Shown: positions 38,401-52,700 of the stretch, piece after piece
Position numbering within the stretch: the first letter of the stretch is position 1
How the letters are laid out: every line of letters begins with the position of its first letter
Assembly: GCF_018691265.1 (NCBI RefSeq)
Contig: NW_024881324.1
Location: 6,079,730-6,143,729 of the forward strand
DNA from: Tyto alba
Taxonomy: Eukaryota; Chordata; Aves; Strigiformes; Tytonidae
Direction: 5' to 3'
Length of the DNA stretch: 64,000 nucleotides
Position numbers and translations under genes: made by a program
Notes under the pieces: model-generated
Database searches by the model: none
What the model saw: the letters and a program-made list of their open reading frames with translations, nothing else
Told to the model about the DNA's origin: nothing

Positions 38401-39507
38401 TCACACAATCAACTGTTTTATTACTGCATTTGGATACTGAAAAGAAACAGGAAGAAAGTGAAGCCTACCCAACCGTTTTGTACAAAAACCACCCAAACCT
38501 TGGAACTGAATTATCAACAGTCCCTCATTTTGTTTCTCTACCTAACATTTCTTTGTACTCCTACACCAATTTAGCCTTTTTTTTTTTTTAATACAGAAAT
38601 ATTTTCCTTAAGTGACAGCAGTTGAAACAAAACTGGTTTTATACTGGCAAACAAAAACTAGCCAAACACAAAGCTAATGGAAGTAACAAAAACGCAGAGT
38701 AGATGTATTTACACACTATGGAAGGTAACACCGTCCCACCCATATCTCCATGACAGCACAGATACACTTAATACCTTGACTTCACTCCTGACACTGAAAT
38801 CCTCCCTTGGGACCATTTCCACTACAAACATTGTATATGTATCCTTATTTGTCTGTAGAGAGGGTAAAACCAGTCTTTCAGTTACGCCATGGGGAAAAAA
38901 CAAACAAACAAAACAAAAAACCCCAAACAAACAAAAACACCAAGAACCCCACAACCCCAAAGGCCTGTGGACAACAGCCTGGAAGGGAACAAGGAAAGGC
39001 TTCACACACTGCTCTGCAGGATCTTCATTTCAAAGTTTGCACAAATAAAATCATTAAATAGAAAGAATGAGACATGCATTCGTTTTCTAGGTCCTACAGC
39101 TCATGTTTCAGTGAGGAAACGGGATAATATGGAACTTGGGCCTGCTGTTCTCCAGCCAGCACAGGCACCCCTAGTTGCTCACCTTTAATCCCCCCCAGAC
39201 CAGCCTCTCACTAAGCTCCTGACCTGCCCCACAATGGGACTCCGAAGGCACTAAAGCCTTCAGGAACAGATTAGATAGCAGATAAAATGGTGACCACTCA
39301 TCCCAGACCCACTTCCCACCATGGAGAGGTGGAGCAGAGCCCGGCGGGCGCCAGCAGCTCCGGGGCACAGGCCCTGCTGCAGCCTGGCACCTCGCCTCCG
39401 CCAGCCCAGTCATCACCAGCTCCCTCAGTGCAGATTTAAACCTAACCTGGTTAAAAATCGGTTAGGAGATCTTCCAGTCGTATCAAGACTGAAATCATCA
39501 TGCCGTG

Positions 39508-39538
<31 letters not shown>

Positions 39539-42500
39539 ATAGTAAATAAGCCTCCTCTTTTTATGGCAGAGCAGTAGGTGACAGCAGGATTACTGTGGCA
39601 TGTGGAAACCACATGAAAGGACAGCTATTTTTAAGAAAAGAACTAACTCCTCCTTCAAACTCTGAGCAAGGACATTTCTTCACCTTCTACTGAGGAATGT
39701 TTCCCATCATGCAAGAAGAACATACAATAAGGACTGCTAAATTTAGAAAAAAGTTTCTCAGTTTGAGCTAGGTGATTTTGTTAGACAACACTTGGAACCA
39801 GAGTCTGACCCATCTTTTAAATAGCTTAAACAACCCCTATTTACAATTACAATCCTTTTAGCTTAAGTAAATTAATATACTTCTAAATTCTCCAGAAATA
39901 CATTTTTTTTGCCTGAGTTATTATATACGAGGATTTTATTCTTCGTGTATAGCAAAGAAAGATCCCTGCTTTAAGTGCCAGACCTAGCGGCAGAGATGTA
40001 CGCTTAGCAACATCATGTCATTATTTCTAATCTCAGACACGTGTCAGTATGTAAAGGCTCCACCCAGATATGGACTAGTGCTGGAAACAGACTTCATTTC
40101 AATTTCAATGGGCTTGTGTGCAAAGTATATTGTTCTTCTCAGACAAGGGAAATTAATGACAAGTAGAAATACCCTACTAGATTATTTAAGCATTAACAGC
40201 AAAGTTAAGAAATAAAGCATTGTATTCATACAAAAGACAGAGCTAATGATGGAAGTATGATCACTTACTGACATAGCACACAGATGCATGTGTTCAAGCA
40301 CTGGACCAGAACACATCAGTCAGCCAGTATGTCATGACTATCAAAAATAAACTTCTGGTTTGGACTCCTTTAGAAGTACACCAATTTATTCTTTGTTTAT
40401 TTTTTTAAAGACCTACATAAATCTCCACTAGGTACTCTTAACTGGATTGATTAATTAACTATGACTCTCTCAAGAAATAACTCTTTTAAAAATGCTCAAC
40501 TAATATCCCTCCATTTCTCCACTGAAGAGAAATTAGAAAAAAATACTATTCTCTCAACTGATCTGTTTCTTAGGAAACACCACCCTTCAAAACGCACTCC
40601 TGATATATTTCAATTTAAAAAGACTGTTATCAAGAAATTATCCTTTATTCAACACGTGAAGAATCATTCTTTAATGTTCACTGAACAAGTAAAGAGCTCT
40701 TAGATCTGATATTTATGCAATATTCAACTCCCCTCTGATACCACAGACAAGACCCAATTCAGCAGACATGTTTGGTACCATCTGCGTTTCAGCAAGTTTA
40801 GCAGGTACTGTTTGAACAGGCAGGGCTCTAGATTACTCTCATTTTCTCCCTTCGGCACTGCTCCAGTGATCCAGCACACCAAGGTTTCTGTACAGCTGTC
40901 AAGTGCTGACAACTCCTCAGAAGCCCTTTCTCCTTCCAGGCTCACTCTGAAGGGGAAAGGGCAGCTTGTAGTGAAGCCATCCATCACTTTCCGTAACAAA
41001 AATTTTGAATGCAGCCACTTCTCTCGGGCAGACCCCCAACACAGATAGCCTGCAGTATGCCATTTACACTCTGAGCCAAGCACTATGGCAGAAGGACCAT
41101 GTGCTTTTGACTTGCTCATTCATTCTGACATCGGAGAGGAAAAAACAGATGAAAAGGAAGAAAAACAGCACAACAAGCATAGATAAGCTGTTATTCCAAA
41201 ATATATCCGCTTAAAACAGAGGCATTTTTCTAGCAACCCAAACCCCAGTGTAACATGAGCTATAGAGATTTTGCTCCCCTTGCTGAGTTTTGCCCCTTTT
41301 TATTTGAGGCTACTGGCTACAGAACAATGATTAGAAAATGTAGAAAGTAACCACCTGTGCAAATGATCCCTGGTAGTCCATACATTTCTTTACGAATAAA
41401 TTCAGTTTTGCAGCTCACACCAAATGAACTGTGCACATGGAATTTGCAAAGTAGCTGCCAGAGGATGATGTCTGTGAGGGCATTGTAACCTCACTCGCCC
41501 AAACTAAAAGATGTTCTGCAGAGGACACAGGGCTTGCCGTTCAAGAACCTGCTTGACAGAAAAGAAATACCAGGCATGCTACTCTATTAGCACTGCAAAA
41601 CATAATTGATTCTGAGAAGTCCATGCTGAAGTCAGTATAGCTCCTCGTGTCAGTCAAGGCAAACAAACACTCAACCATCACCACTGACAGCTTCCAGTAC
41701 TTCTAACCAGGTAACTGATGGTTAGTTTTGAAGTGCCCTGTGCAATTAAGACACCCACATCTCCTACAGGAGATCACAATCACTAGTACTACATAACAGA
41801 AGCCCACTAGTTCTCTCTTTTTCCCTTCCCAGTTTGTTAGCTATTCCCCAAGGCCTTTTGGGGCAAAAAGGCTGAATTAAGTGTTCTTTCTCTCCTGCTG
41901 TTTTAGGATTTGGAGAGGTGATGCCTATTTTCCTAAATTGAGACATACACCTAACACAATATGTCTTAAAAGACTCCATGCTGCATCTTGGAAAACAAAG
42001 TTTCCATTTATAGACAGGCAAAGTATCATTTTCATCATGCAGGGGAATCACCCAAGAACAGGATTTTTGGTTTGCCTTACTTATCTCTTTACATATCTCC
42101 AAGCCCCTGGTGACTGACACCAGTTTCTAACAGGGCAGAGAGTTTCTTCTGCAACTTCTTCTAGAAAAGTGTGTCAGCAGGTGACAATCCACTCACTGTG
42201 GATGCTGTTCAATAATTTAACATGGGTAATACAGATCAGTCTGATTCAACATCCTATTTAATAAGTACTTTATAATTTTGACACAGATGTACCAACCTAT
42301 TAGACATGGCTACTGAAGGCTAGTCATTACATATTTAAATCCACAGTGCCTGAAACAAGTTCACTGAACTTAGAAGACCATTTGTACACATTATCAACAG
42401 CTATACCAACTCTACAGGGTAAAAACATTTTTAACACCACCAATTTAACTAATTCATGCCTATTTTGCTCAAAGGGCTCAGTTTTTCCCTATACAACCAA

Positions 42501-45500
42501 GATGGATTCTTTGGCATGATTTGTGGTTTAGTTCTGGAATATGCAAGAGGAAGCTTCTTCAGCCACCTCATTCCTTTGGGACCCATTTAGAAGAGCTCTG
42601 ATCTTCCTCTTACCTTCTGATCCTAAGTGACTGTCATATCACTTCTTTCAAAAGTTTAACATCTTAAGAATCATAACTCATATGCCTTTAATCAAAATCC
42701 TGCCTTGAATGGAGATAGTTAAGTTGGTAATACAGAACAGGAATACACTGTCTGGCTGTCCTCTGTATAACTCTCTGAAGTAACTCTAGCAATTGAAGTC
42801 CACATTTAACCAAGCCAGATGTGCAATTTTTATTTTTTTTTTTTTTTTTAACAGAGTAGAACATACAACTTGACTGAGTTGTTGGTTTGTTGTTGTTTGT
42901 TTGTTTGTTGGGGGGGGGGGGGGAGGGGTGTGTTAATTTGGTCATGAGTCATAGAAAACACATCTGCAATGACCAGCTATCACCTGGGTATGTATGCAAT
43001 TTCCAAGTTATACATTGAAAGCTGACAATAAAAATACTTCCAATATCTGTAATACACAAGGGGATACACCCTGTTAAGAACGTATCACCTCTCAGCTGCT
43101 ACATCACAGTTCCCGTTAATCCCTCAACCCTTCCTTATCTGCCGAGTCTGTGTCCAGGTACAGTGACAGCAGCCTCCATCTTACTGTGCTGTACCTATGC
43201 ATCTTGCCCAGCTAACAGAGAATTAATAAGGTATTTTCAGTGACTTTGGCACAGTTTTAGGACAGCACCACTAGCTCTTTCCAAATGCACTTGAAGCATC
43301 TAGTTGCTTTCTTCCTTGTCCTCAGGATATATAATCTACATGAAAGATTTAGGTTGATTGTACCATGAGAGTTATTTTGCATATTTTCCTGTGAAACTAT
43401 CAGGAACTAAAAATAAAACCATGGCTGTCAGAAATAACTTTTTATTTTTTTTTAATAAAAATGTAGCAGCACACACTCAAGAAAATACACTAAGTTTCTG
43501 CGACAAATACTTGTCAAAATGCTAATGATGCAATCATCAGAAGATTTGTTTAAAATCCTCTGTTCCACCAATACCTTTAAGTAGTAAACAATATTGCTTT
43601 TTATTTAGTTGTACTGGATACAAAAATAAACAAACAGTTTCTGCATTTTTAGCCTACAATAAGGACAGACTATCCCTACTATACTGATTCTTGTACTTGC
43701 TATCTGACTCAGAGAAACGAGCCCTTCCAGCTCTTTTTTTGGCCTGCACTGTCAGCTGGGACAGCTCTGGAAGGGCTACAGCTTTTCAGCTTCATAGTTT
43801 CATTCTCTGTAGCAGTCCAAAAGGAAAATAAAAAGGAAGCAGAATGCTATCAATTATTATTATTACTATGGAATGCATACAGAAGGAAACAAACAAACAA
43901 AAAAAGCTGTCTCACTACATAAACCTGGTTTCTTCTCTCCATGGGATACAATAGAACTAGAAAACACAGAACAAAAGGCAAAAAAAATCAAAGGTAAGAG
44001 ACAGCTCCTACGTGTGGCTCCTTTAGCCTCATAACCTATTTAAAATGACCACTGAGGGGAAATAATGCAGAGTTCTGCAAGATCCTTTCCCAGCCAGCTA
44101 GGCAAGCAGGAAACAATCACCTTTCCTGTTACAGCAGAGGAGCATTGGAGGAACCCAGCTCATAGCATGTTCAAACCAAACAAAAGTAGATTTCTTCACA
44201 TGAAGTCCACTGTGAAAGACAGTGCCACTGGGTGCAGTGAATACTACCAGTCCCCATCAGTTCAAAAAGTGAGGGAATACAAATCCTCAGATGATTATTA
44301 ACTACAAAGACACTTTCATTCAGACAAGCCATAAATCACTGGAAACCGTGAAAGCACAAATACAAACTTGCCCTGTTCTCACGCTCTTCCTGAAGTGCCC
44401 ACAACAGCTCAGTGAGGATCTTGAGCATATCAGCCTTTAATCAAATCACTTATACCTCCTACATTAAAGCTCCTGAGCTACCAATTACATTATCATTGTG
44501 CATACTGTTGTACTCGGATGTCATATAAAAAAAAAATTGTTCCACTGCATTTGTTATTCCTTTTTCCTCAAAAAAGATAAAACTTTGTTTGAATAAATAT
44601 CACCATTCCTGCCCCTGAGCTCTTCCCTTATCCCATGAATACTGTAAATCCTTCCTTTCATAGGTAGACAAATATCATTTTCATATTCATACCATCAGAG
44701 CAGCCGTAGATACAAATAACCATGTAAACATTACTGTGGAGTAGACAATGCAATGCCCAGCCAGCGCAGAAGTTCAGTGACACTTCCCCTCCCAAAGGAC
44801 AGAGAAGACTGATCAGTCTGAGAACCGATACCTCACTCCCCCAAGGTACTGACTTTATGGGTTTCATTCACAGCAAACCAGAGACCTTCAAGGATTCCAG
44901 TTCCAACAATGATATTACAGAAGGAGAAAAGGGGGGGGAAACACAACACTAAACAAATAACACACCACACACAACAACCAGAAATCCAGACCATAGAGTA
45001 CACAAGTTGAGATCTAGACACTGCCGAAGTACCCAACCTGAAACTGAAAATCCCGGTATAATGATTAAACAGCTCCCACATAGAAATAATACACAAGTGA
45101 GGACTGTCTATTACCTCTTAGAGCAAAATGATCAGAACTGAAGGAAGAAATCAAATTCCCACTACACAGGCAGGAAAGAACCACCTCGTGGGGGGACGTA
45201 ACACTCCCCAGATACTCTATAGAGACGGACCCCCAAATGCCATTCCCATTCCAACTGGCACAACTGGTGAGGAGGGAGGGAGGGCCGATCCTTCCGGGGA
45301 CTTCATTGCCCTGCATTTCAGAAGCATCTCTTAGTCCAGAGGAAAAAGGCTCCAACTTCAGAAGCAAGCCAGGAAAGCCTAAACAGTGCTAAAAGCACAG
45401 CAAACGTTCTTACCACCCCCATGATGCGCTCAGGGAAAGGATGCCCTTTTCCTACAGCCATGAAAAAAACCCCACCTACATCCACTATAACCCAGCCAGG

Positions 45501-45699
45501 GATAGGTGCCAACAACTGAGTGTGTTTCAAATAAATTGCACCTTTAATTATCACAAGGATCACATTTCCATGGGCTGGTATGTCCAGTTTAACTATTTCC
45601 TAGCATGGTCTTCCTCTACTGCAGTAATACTTCACTCCTCCACTGTGCAGCCAAAGTCCCACCACAGAGAGATTCCATGCCAAAGCTTCCCCCAATACC
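32476..45699. other. AT-rich non-coding stretch, intron-like
   Basis: I find no supportable exon or RNA gene. Simple sequence includes a short tandem pair ATTATTCAGCAGTT near 33278-33305, G13 at about 34113-34125, A-runs at about 36979-36998, 37696-37709 and 39519-39539, T18 at about 42832-42849 followed by G14 at 42910-42923, and AAAC units near 43888. Some sequence just left of 45700 may be the decayed 5' part of the LINE described next, but I could not align it. Confidence 0.55.
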
Positions 45700-45983
45700 A
45701 CTCCCATTTTAAACTGAATAAGTTTGCCCTCAAAATTATTAAAATACATCAGGTTAGATTTATTGCATCCAGGCCTGGACCAGGCAACTTCAAGCAGCTA
45801 ATCAAGTCACCTGCAGTATCACAGCACTCATCAGTGGTATTGCCAGATGCTGAAAAGAATTTATGATGGGGTTTGACGGGATTATGCCATCAGAATCCTT
45901 AGGAAAATGAGATACACTGACCATCTCTCAATTGGATTAAACTGCTGTGGAGGGGTCTGTTTTTCAAACTGCATTAAATAAAA

Positions 45984-46031
45984 ATATATATATGTGTGTG
46001 TGTATATATATGTTAACAATATATATATATT
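45984..46031 (+). repeat. AT/GT microsatellite inside the LINE relic
   Basis: Alternating TA with a GTGTGTGTGT core (about 45990-46005) is followed by a second TA run to 46030. It separates the NWIKLL block from the PLFNI block of the LINE and accounts for the roughly 11 extra codons between DAEK and that block compared with L1. It could form cruciform or Z-DNA structures. Confidence 0.85.
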
Positions 46032-46059
46032 TTTTATCACAACCAAGAACAGAGAGGAG

Positions 46060-46480
46060 TGTCTGCTCACCCTGCCCCTCTTCAACATAATCTATGACAT
46101 AAACCATGGTCTGAGAGACGCTAACAAATACTAAAATAGGTCCCACAGAAGAACTATGGTTTATGTGGATGATATCCTAATTCTAGTCTCCAGCCCTCAA
46201 AGGTCAATATGCAAATTACAAGAACTCATTGAAAACCTTGGGCACTTGCCCAGATGTGTGAATTTACTGGAACAAGTCCCAGGCATTAGGATCAATTCAA
46301 TACGTATAAATCAGGACTTGCTTATTCACAGCAGTTTCTAACAGCAGTCCCTGGTATTAAAACATCTAGGAATTCTAATCCCCAGAGATTACAGGCAAAT
46401 AGTTAAACTTGGACCAAATCATCCACAAATCACTAATGACTTGGGAAGTGGAAAGTACAGACACTCCCTAAACCTTTGGA
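46060..46480 (+). pseudogene. LINE reverse-transcriptase core (YVDD box), broken
   Basis: From 46060 the frame reads CLLTLPLFNII, passes a stop at 46132-46134, and enters VYVDDILILVSSPQ, in which the catalytic Asp pair is kept. It then reads KLQELIENLG, and a stop follows at 46339. The same frame continues as QQSLVLKHLGILIPRD. A shift by two bases near 46445 is needed to read KWKVQTLPK. The plus frame of 61 codons at 46156-46341 is only the surviving open piece, not a gene. The retained aspartates have no functional meaning in an element this broken. Confidence 0.7.
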
Positions 46481-46730
46481 CAAAAACAAACCTGAGAAAA
46501 AGTGCACACACCACACAAATAAATGGTTGTACTCCAGGGAGTCCCAGGCCTTACGTTCCCATATTATTTTCAGAATGTCAGATATAGGGGCCTTTGTTTA
46601 GTTTTTCAATGAGAAACGGGCACACAATTACTTTAAGAGTCTTTGACAAGGTCAAGAACAGAAAAAGGGAGAAAGGCTTAGCAAAGCAGCAACACTATTT
46701 TGTAATAAATTAAGCCATATAGTGTAAGCT

Positions 46731-49700
46731 AATTGTGAACAAAATCCAGTAAGCAAGACAGGTATTTCCCCACCTTCTACCTACAGCTCTCTGCACCGGA
46801 TTCTTATTAGCAAAAGAAATGAAACCCCACCTCACCTCATACACATACACAGTTAGATAAATGCCTAAATACATATACCGAAACAATTCCCTATCTCACC
46901 TCAGTATGGTAAAACCCAGTTGTAAATGAACAGAAACAGAGCCAGCGAGAATATAGAAACACAGAAAACCAGCTGGAAGGCAACACAAAGACATCCAGCT
47001 AAGAAACCAAAACCACAGAACAGTGTTTACTCCTCATACACAAAACCAGACTACAATACTGACACTTCTCCAATACATTCACTACACTTAACTCAATATA
47101 AACCAAAACAAACCCATTTTTCTCCTAAACATCAAAACATCTCAAAAATATCTAGAGAATACCACTATTTCCTGAGCTAAGCAGCTATTTCATAATGCAA
47201 ACTTCTCATAACCCTTCAGAGATGTAGAACAAGTCTAATGAAGCAAGAATGGAACAGAGAACTGGCAAAATACCTAACAGCTAAAGCAAAAAGAGCAATA
47301 ATGAATATTAAGAGAGCATCACACTCAGCCTCCAGTTGCATTTCTACCAATAAAATTATCATTAAGGCGCTCAGAGATCCCAAAGACCTTTTTAGAACAT
47401 GTAAGCGCACCCTAATGATCAATGTTAGAGGCAAGAAAAAAGAAAAACAAGAGCACAAATACTGTTACAAGCTTTTCGGATTATATGAAAACCAAAGCTA
47501 ATGAGATTCTTGTAGCTTCACTTGTTCTTTAAGCAAGTAACCTACACTCTTGGATTTGTATTTAGCAAACAGCTACTCTCATTATATTAAAAGGATGGCG
47601 ATCAAAAGAAGCTTTAGGACATGAAATTTTACTACATTGGAAATAAAATTTTCATTCTTTTTCACCTACATCCTGTACTCTTATCTTCACCCCCATCAAA
47701 CAAGGCAAAAAGGTGACAAGGTTTTCTGTAGTGCACTAGAAAATCTATTTGCAAACAGAAAAAACCCTGACAACTGACAGAAAACCCCAGAAAGATAAGT
47801 AACTGAAACAATTTCTCAAAGTTCATCAACTAAGGATCCCTGCAGTAAATGTGAATAAAAAGTCAAAGATAAATACACCAACTTCCTTTAAGGTCCCCTC
47901 CTCCCCTGCCCCTAACATATGCATACACAAGGTGCTCTGCCTTTTGCTGGGGTTTCCACTGTATTCTGTGGTTTAATATGTACCATAAAATCCTGTGCTG
48001 AAAATAGTGCTTAAAGTTATCTAAATTTTGTCAAAAAATCCATCCTCTCTTAATTCTAATGTATAGAATTCTTGTATGTATCCTATGTATTGGCACTTAA
48101 GTTTGAGATCTGAAGCATGTAAGAAATGTAAAAAAAAATGCAAACCACCTCCAAACTGCTTTGATGTATGCATTCAACCAAACCAAGCCACATACCCTCA
48201 AACTTCACCAGGTAAGCAAACAAAAAGGCACTACAGTAAAATTGTATTTTTCTCTTATTTTACAAACTTTTATTTAATCACATGTTGTTTGACATAATCT
48301 GCAGTATATTAAATAATTCAAGAATTTAGGAATATAAGAATCAGAAGTGCTTCATTTTATTATAGGGGGACATCACTGATCCTCCCACTTCCAGGAAGAT
48401 TCAAGCGTGACATTAAACTAGCCAAAGGTTGCATTAATTTTCTTCAGGAACATAGCAAAGATTCATTTCAGTCCAATACGTTTTGCTGATATGGGCACAA
48501 CAAACAGCAGCAGTTTAAAGAAGTGCAGCTGTTTGTTTGCAGATCTTGGGTCTATTCTGTAGCACTCAAAACACCTGATGCTTCACATTATACCATGGAG
48601 ATACTACTCCTATAGCAGCCTGGTGAATCTGATACACTTAAAGTAATAGTAACCACCACCCGTAGCATAGTTTTTCCTATTCCAGTTGTAAATCAGAGGC
48701 ATACAGGATCACCGACTTCCGCAGAGGCATACTCAAGCCATCTCCTGCATCCACATAAAGTTGGCCAAATAAAGGGAAACCTTAATCTTTCCCCATAACT
48801 GTTCCACTAATTAACATATTAACACAAGAAGTAGAAGAAGATATCAAGGTTACTGTATTCCTGCCACAATTCTAGTGTATTTTGAGTATTTCAGGAGATG
48901 CACCCAATTTAATAAAAATAAAATTTTTTTTAAAAAAAAATCACACATTAAATACAATCCATATTCACAGGAATTTGCATACAGATTTCTACTTAAAGTT
49001 ATTAATAAGCACCGTTAGATTACCAGCAAGTGCATTACTACTCTGCATGCATCAGAGATGCATCTTTGTCTGCCTTTTTCTTCTGCTTATCTACCCTGTT
49101 TGGCATGTTAAAGTTCTGTGCTATGTAAATGAAAATATTTAATTATGCAAAGCAAAGGGGAAAGGTTTACATTATTATAATTGAGTTAAATTCTTTCTGC
49201 TTTAAGCTCAAAATACTGAGAACATAACTGAGCATCTGTTAAGAATTTCAAAGTCTTAAACTGCTGCTTTATAAATTTTAAGAGCTACACGTGAACAATT
49301 TGAAGCCTTTTGATGTTAATAAAATTACTGTAATATATTCAGTTTTCATGGTTAAACTTAAAGGAGGTCTGAAAGCTTAATGCAAATCCAAGGTGAGAAG
49401 CAAATTCAGAAAGAAGTCTCGTTTGATACATTTTTTTCAACTTTTGTGGTAACCAGAATTTATAATTGCAAATGAATGAATGAACAAATGGCTAAGGAAG
49501 CTAAAAGTAAAACCATTTCAGGAAAACAGCACCTTAAGAGCAACCTGTTCATAGAAAGACATGTCCTTCAGTTAAAGGGAAGCCTAATCTTCATAGTTAC
49601 ATACACAATAGCAAGTATCTCATTAAGAGGTCAGTGTGACACACTGAAGATTGTAGCCACTTCAAAGGGATAGTTGTCTTATGTCACACCTAACTACCAG

Positions 49701-52700
49701 ACACGCAACAAACACACCTGCGCTATGAGCAGTAAAGCAGGGTGTCAAAGAACGGTGGTACATTTTTATGAACAAAGCTTCATTGTATCTTTGCACTAAA
49801 ACAAATAACCACCAGCTCCACTTCCTACTGGGGTAGAAATGTAGGAATAGTCCAAAGGAGCTTGACAGGAGGCAGAACACTCCTCTTCTTCCGCCAGCTC
49901 CACCTGCTGCAAAGCTGCCGTTTCTCAGATCTGAAACACTGAATTTAGCAGGATACTCTAAGATTAAAGAGGTAACCTAGTTTCTTCCGATGTTCAGACT
50001 GTGAGGTGATGTTGGCTGTTCACCTGCATTTTACTGCAAGGCAGTAACCAGGCCAACCTCATCATGTTCATGTAGCCACAAAGCTACAGTAATCTGCTTC
50101 ACAGGGAAACAAGCACACAATTTGCAAGGAAACGCATCTGTTTGGTTAGTTTATGATTTCTGAGGTGCACTGGTAAGTGCCCTCTGAAGTTTCAGACATT
50201 TTCTGCCACATACTGGAGGGACTGCCTTGCTCCTCTGCCATCATCAATGAGGGAAGTTTAAACATGTTAACAGTTCTGATGCAAAGTCCTTGGCTCTTAA
50301 CCATGCCTGCCTGTGCTGCTCAAGTGAAACTCCACCGACCCTCGAGACCTCGCGCTCACCAGGCTTCCTCAGGCAGAGAAAGCAACAACACTCTCAAATG
50401 CTTATTCAATTGCTCGTTGCCATGTAGGTGTTAATGGTATAAATAAATAGACAGGTAGATAAATAAATGTGGGCAGCATCTTTGGGTTGAAGGTCTGATC
50501 AGACTTGCCCTGCCTGTCCGGTATGCTGGAAATGCCAGGACTCTGCACAGGCTCACAGCTGTGTTGGCAGCACCACACCATCACCTCCTGACAGGCTGGG
50601 GGATTATTTGAGAGAGAGGGAAAAAAAAAAAAAAAAAAAAAAAAATTATGGAGTCATACTAACCACTCCACAATTACAAGTGAAATTTGCCTTCTACTAT
50701 AGGTCCAGCTCTAATGCTTCTCTCTGGGCAGAGATGGATGAAACTACTTAGTTAATTACAAGCATGCATACTTGTAAATGATTAGCTGTGTTGTTAATAT
50801 CGAATTATTGGAGTTCTGAATATAAACAGATTTGAGATTTCTTGCCACTGTTTATGTATGATTTCTTTGGGTAACCCAACACTGAACAGATTTTTTTTAA
50901 GGTTAAATTGGTGTTACAGTATCCAGCCCTAACTCCAGCCTCAGCCAGCATTCCTACCAGGTTTCCCACTTGTCACAGGCTACGCTATATACTGTACTGC
51001 AGAATCTGAAAGCTCTGCCTCACTTGCTTATCCCCCACACATCCCCCCAGGAAAAAAGCCTCACACCCCTGAAGGCATTAAAATGCATTAAGCTGGATGA
51101 CTGCAAAATGTCATGAGTCCTTACTGACTCCACGGTTTAAGTGTGGGTTTTAATAGAGGTAATATTTCTTCATTGCTAGCCAGTGCAAGATTTGTTACCT
51201 ACACAATGACTCAACTATGACATCTTTTATGAGTGATATGTTAAACTAATTAACATTAACCTAGCAGAAGAATCAAGCATAAATTAGACACCATTTCAGT
51301 TAGAGATGAAGAGCTTCTATATTGATATTCTTCCCCAAACAAAAGACTTTGGCCCTTTAAGTATGAGATTTCATTTTAAAATTAATATTAACAGATTCAG
51401 AATTCTTACTCTCGATTTTTTTCAAATACAATTTCTACTTATTTCAATTTCAACATGCAATAATAAGGCATATGCTGCTAGCATAGCAATTCTAAAACCG
51501 AGAACCGGGAGAACCAAGACAGGACAAGAGCCATACAAAACTGAAGAGAAATTAAATATTCTGTGATGCTTAATGAATTGTTTGTTCCCCTTCCCATTTG
51601 CGAAAACAAAATAAGACAGCCAATAATGCCGATATATTCTGCCAGCTCGGCTATACAGCAAGTACGGCCCTACACCCAAATGCAGGCGTCAACCTGTTCA
51701 CCGCAATATTCCTCACCGTCTGTATTTCTCATCTTTGAATGCCGAAACAAGAAGCGGATTAAGTCAAAATTCACTAAAAATACATATGACAACATTTGTT
51801 GTCCAACAGATATGACAATATTCTTAAAGTGAGTGCACCCTGGTTCTCTTCAGAGAGACACACGCTAAGTGGCTGCATCTCCCTCAAAAGCTAACTACTA
51901 TCAAGCATCTTTCTGGCAAGTGGTTATCATACTACATTCAACCCCTGCCTCTCCACAGAGACTCTCTTTTTCTTTTTCATAGAAGAAATTGATCCTACCT
52001 AAACAGAACTAGAGATACCCTATTTCACTTACTGTGTTTTCCAGTGATGGCAGTATATGATCCATAACAAGTTTTTGCCAAGAAGTTAATCCAGGCACTG
52101 ACCTGAAATAATAGGGTCTACTTCATAGCTCTCTTCAGCTTGGAAGCATTCAGGATAAAAAAAAAAATAGCAATGAAGACACCCTACTCCTTTTACACAA
52201 ATCGTGGCCATAAACCACTACCCACGGTAGAAAACCACAAGGGAAAATGTTATATGCAGAAAGGCTCCTGGCAATTCCTGGGCTGCTTTCACAGCACTAC
52301 TCACACTGAGCAACCAGAAGCCTAGAACACACACTGCTTTAATTCAACAACTATCACTCAGATACATCATTTCTGATATAGCAGAGCAACAAACTAGAGA
52401 GCTTCCCTCCCCTTCATGTTCAGAAACTATCCACCAGACTACAGTGTGTCTGCAAATCCTTATTTTTAATAATGCTATAGACATTTTTTAATGTCTAGAA
52501 TATGCCCTCCTACACAGTTGTGGGACAGCCCAACTATGCTTCACAGGACTGTACCAACACTTCAAGAAAAGGCTGAAAATGCACAGCCCTGGACAACAGT
52601 CTCAAACACACAAGTATGCAAAAGAATTCTTACTCCGCCTCTTTTCTCTCTGACTATCACTCTGATCCATCATATCTGAACCTACTGCCTTTTGCAACAG

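Larger units (their letters stand above)
45700..46730 (+). mobile_element. Degraded L1/Tx1-clade LINE, reverse-transcriptase region
   Basis: Several reverse-transcriptase landmarks of the L1/Tx1 LINE clade appear in order on the plus strand. They are IIKIHQVRFIASR (45735-45773, like the IIxxDQxGFIxxR block), DAEK (45846-45857), NWIKLLW (45930-45950), CLLTLPLFNII (46060-46092, like GCPLSPLLFNI), VYVDDILIL (from 46159, the catalytic box), LKHLGI (46357-46374, like KYLGI) and DL with KW after a frameshift (46438-46451). Distances agree with L1: about 67 residues from the catalytic box to KHLGI and about 93 to DLxKW. Stops at 45864 and 46132, another at 46339 and at least two frame changes make it a pseudogene. 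An AT/GT microsatellite at about 45984-46031 has expanded inside it. It is not CR1 or RTE, and retroviral RT fits the spacing poorly. No 5' end, poly(A) tail or target duplication was found. Confidence 0.72.

Noticed and set aside
46156..46341. YVDD box read as a retroviral reverse transcriptase
   Set aside because: The flanking motifs and their spacing (DAEK, NWIKLL, KHLGI, DLxKW) fit the L1/Tx1 LINE clade better. No LTR, protease, RNase H or integrase pattern lies nearby.
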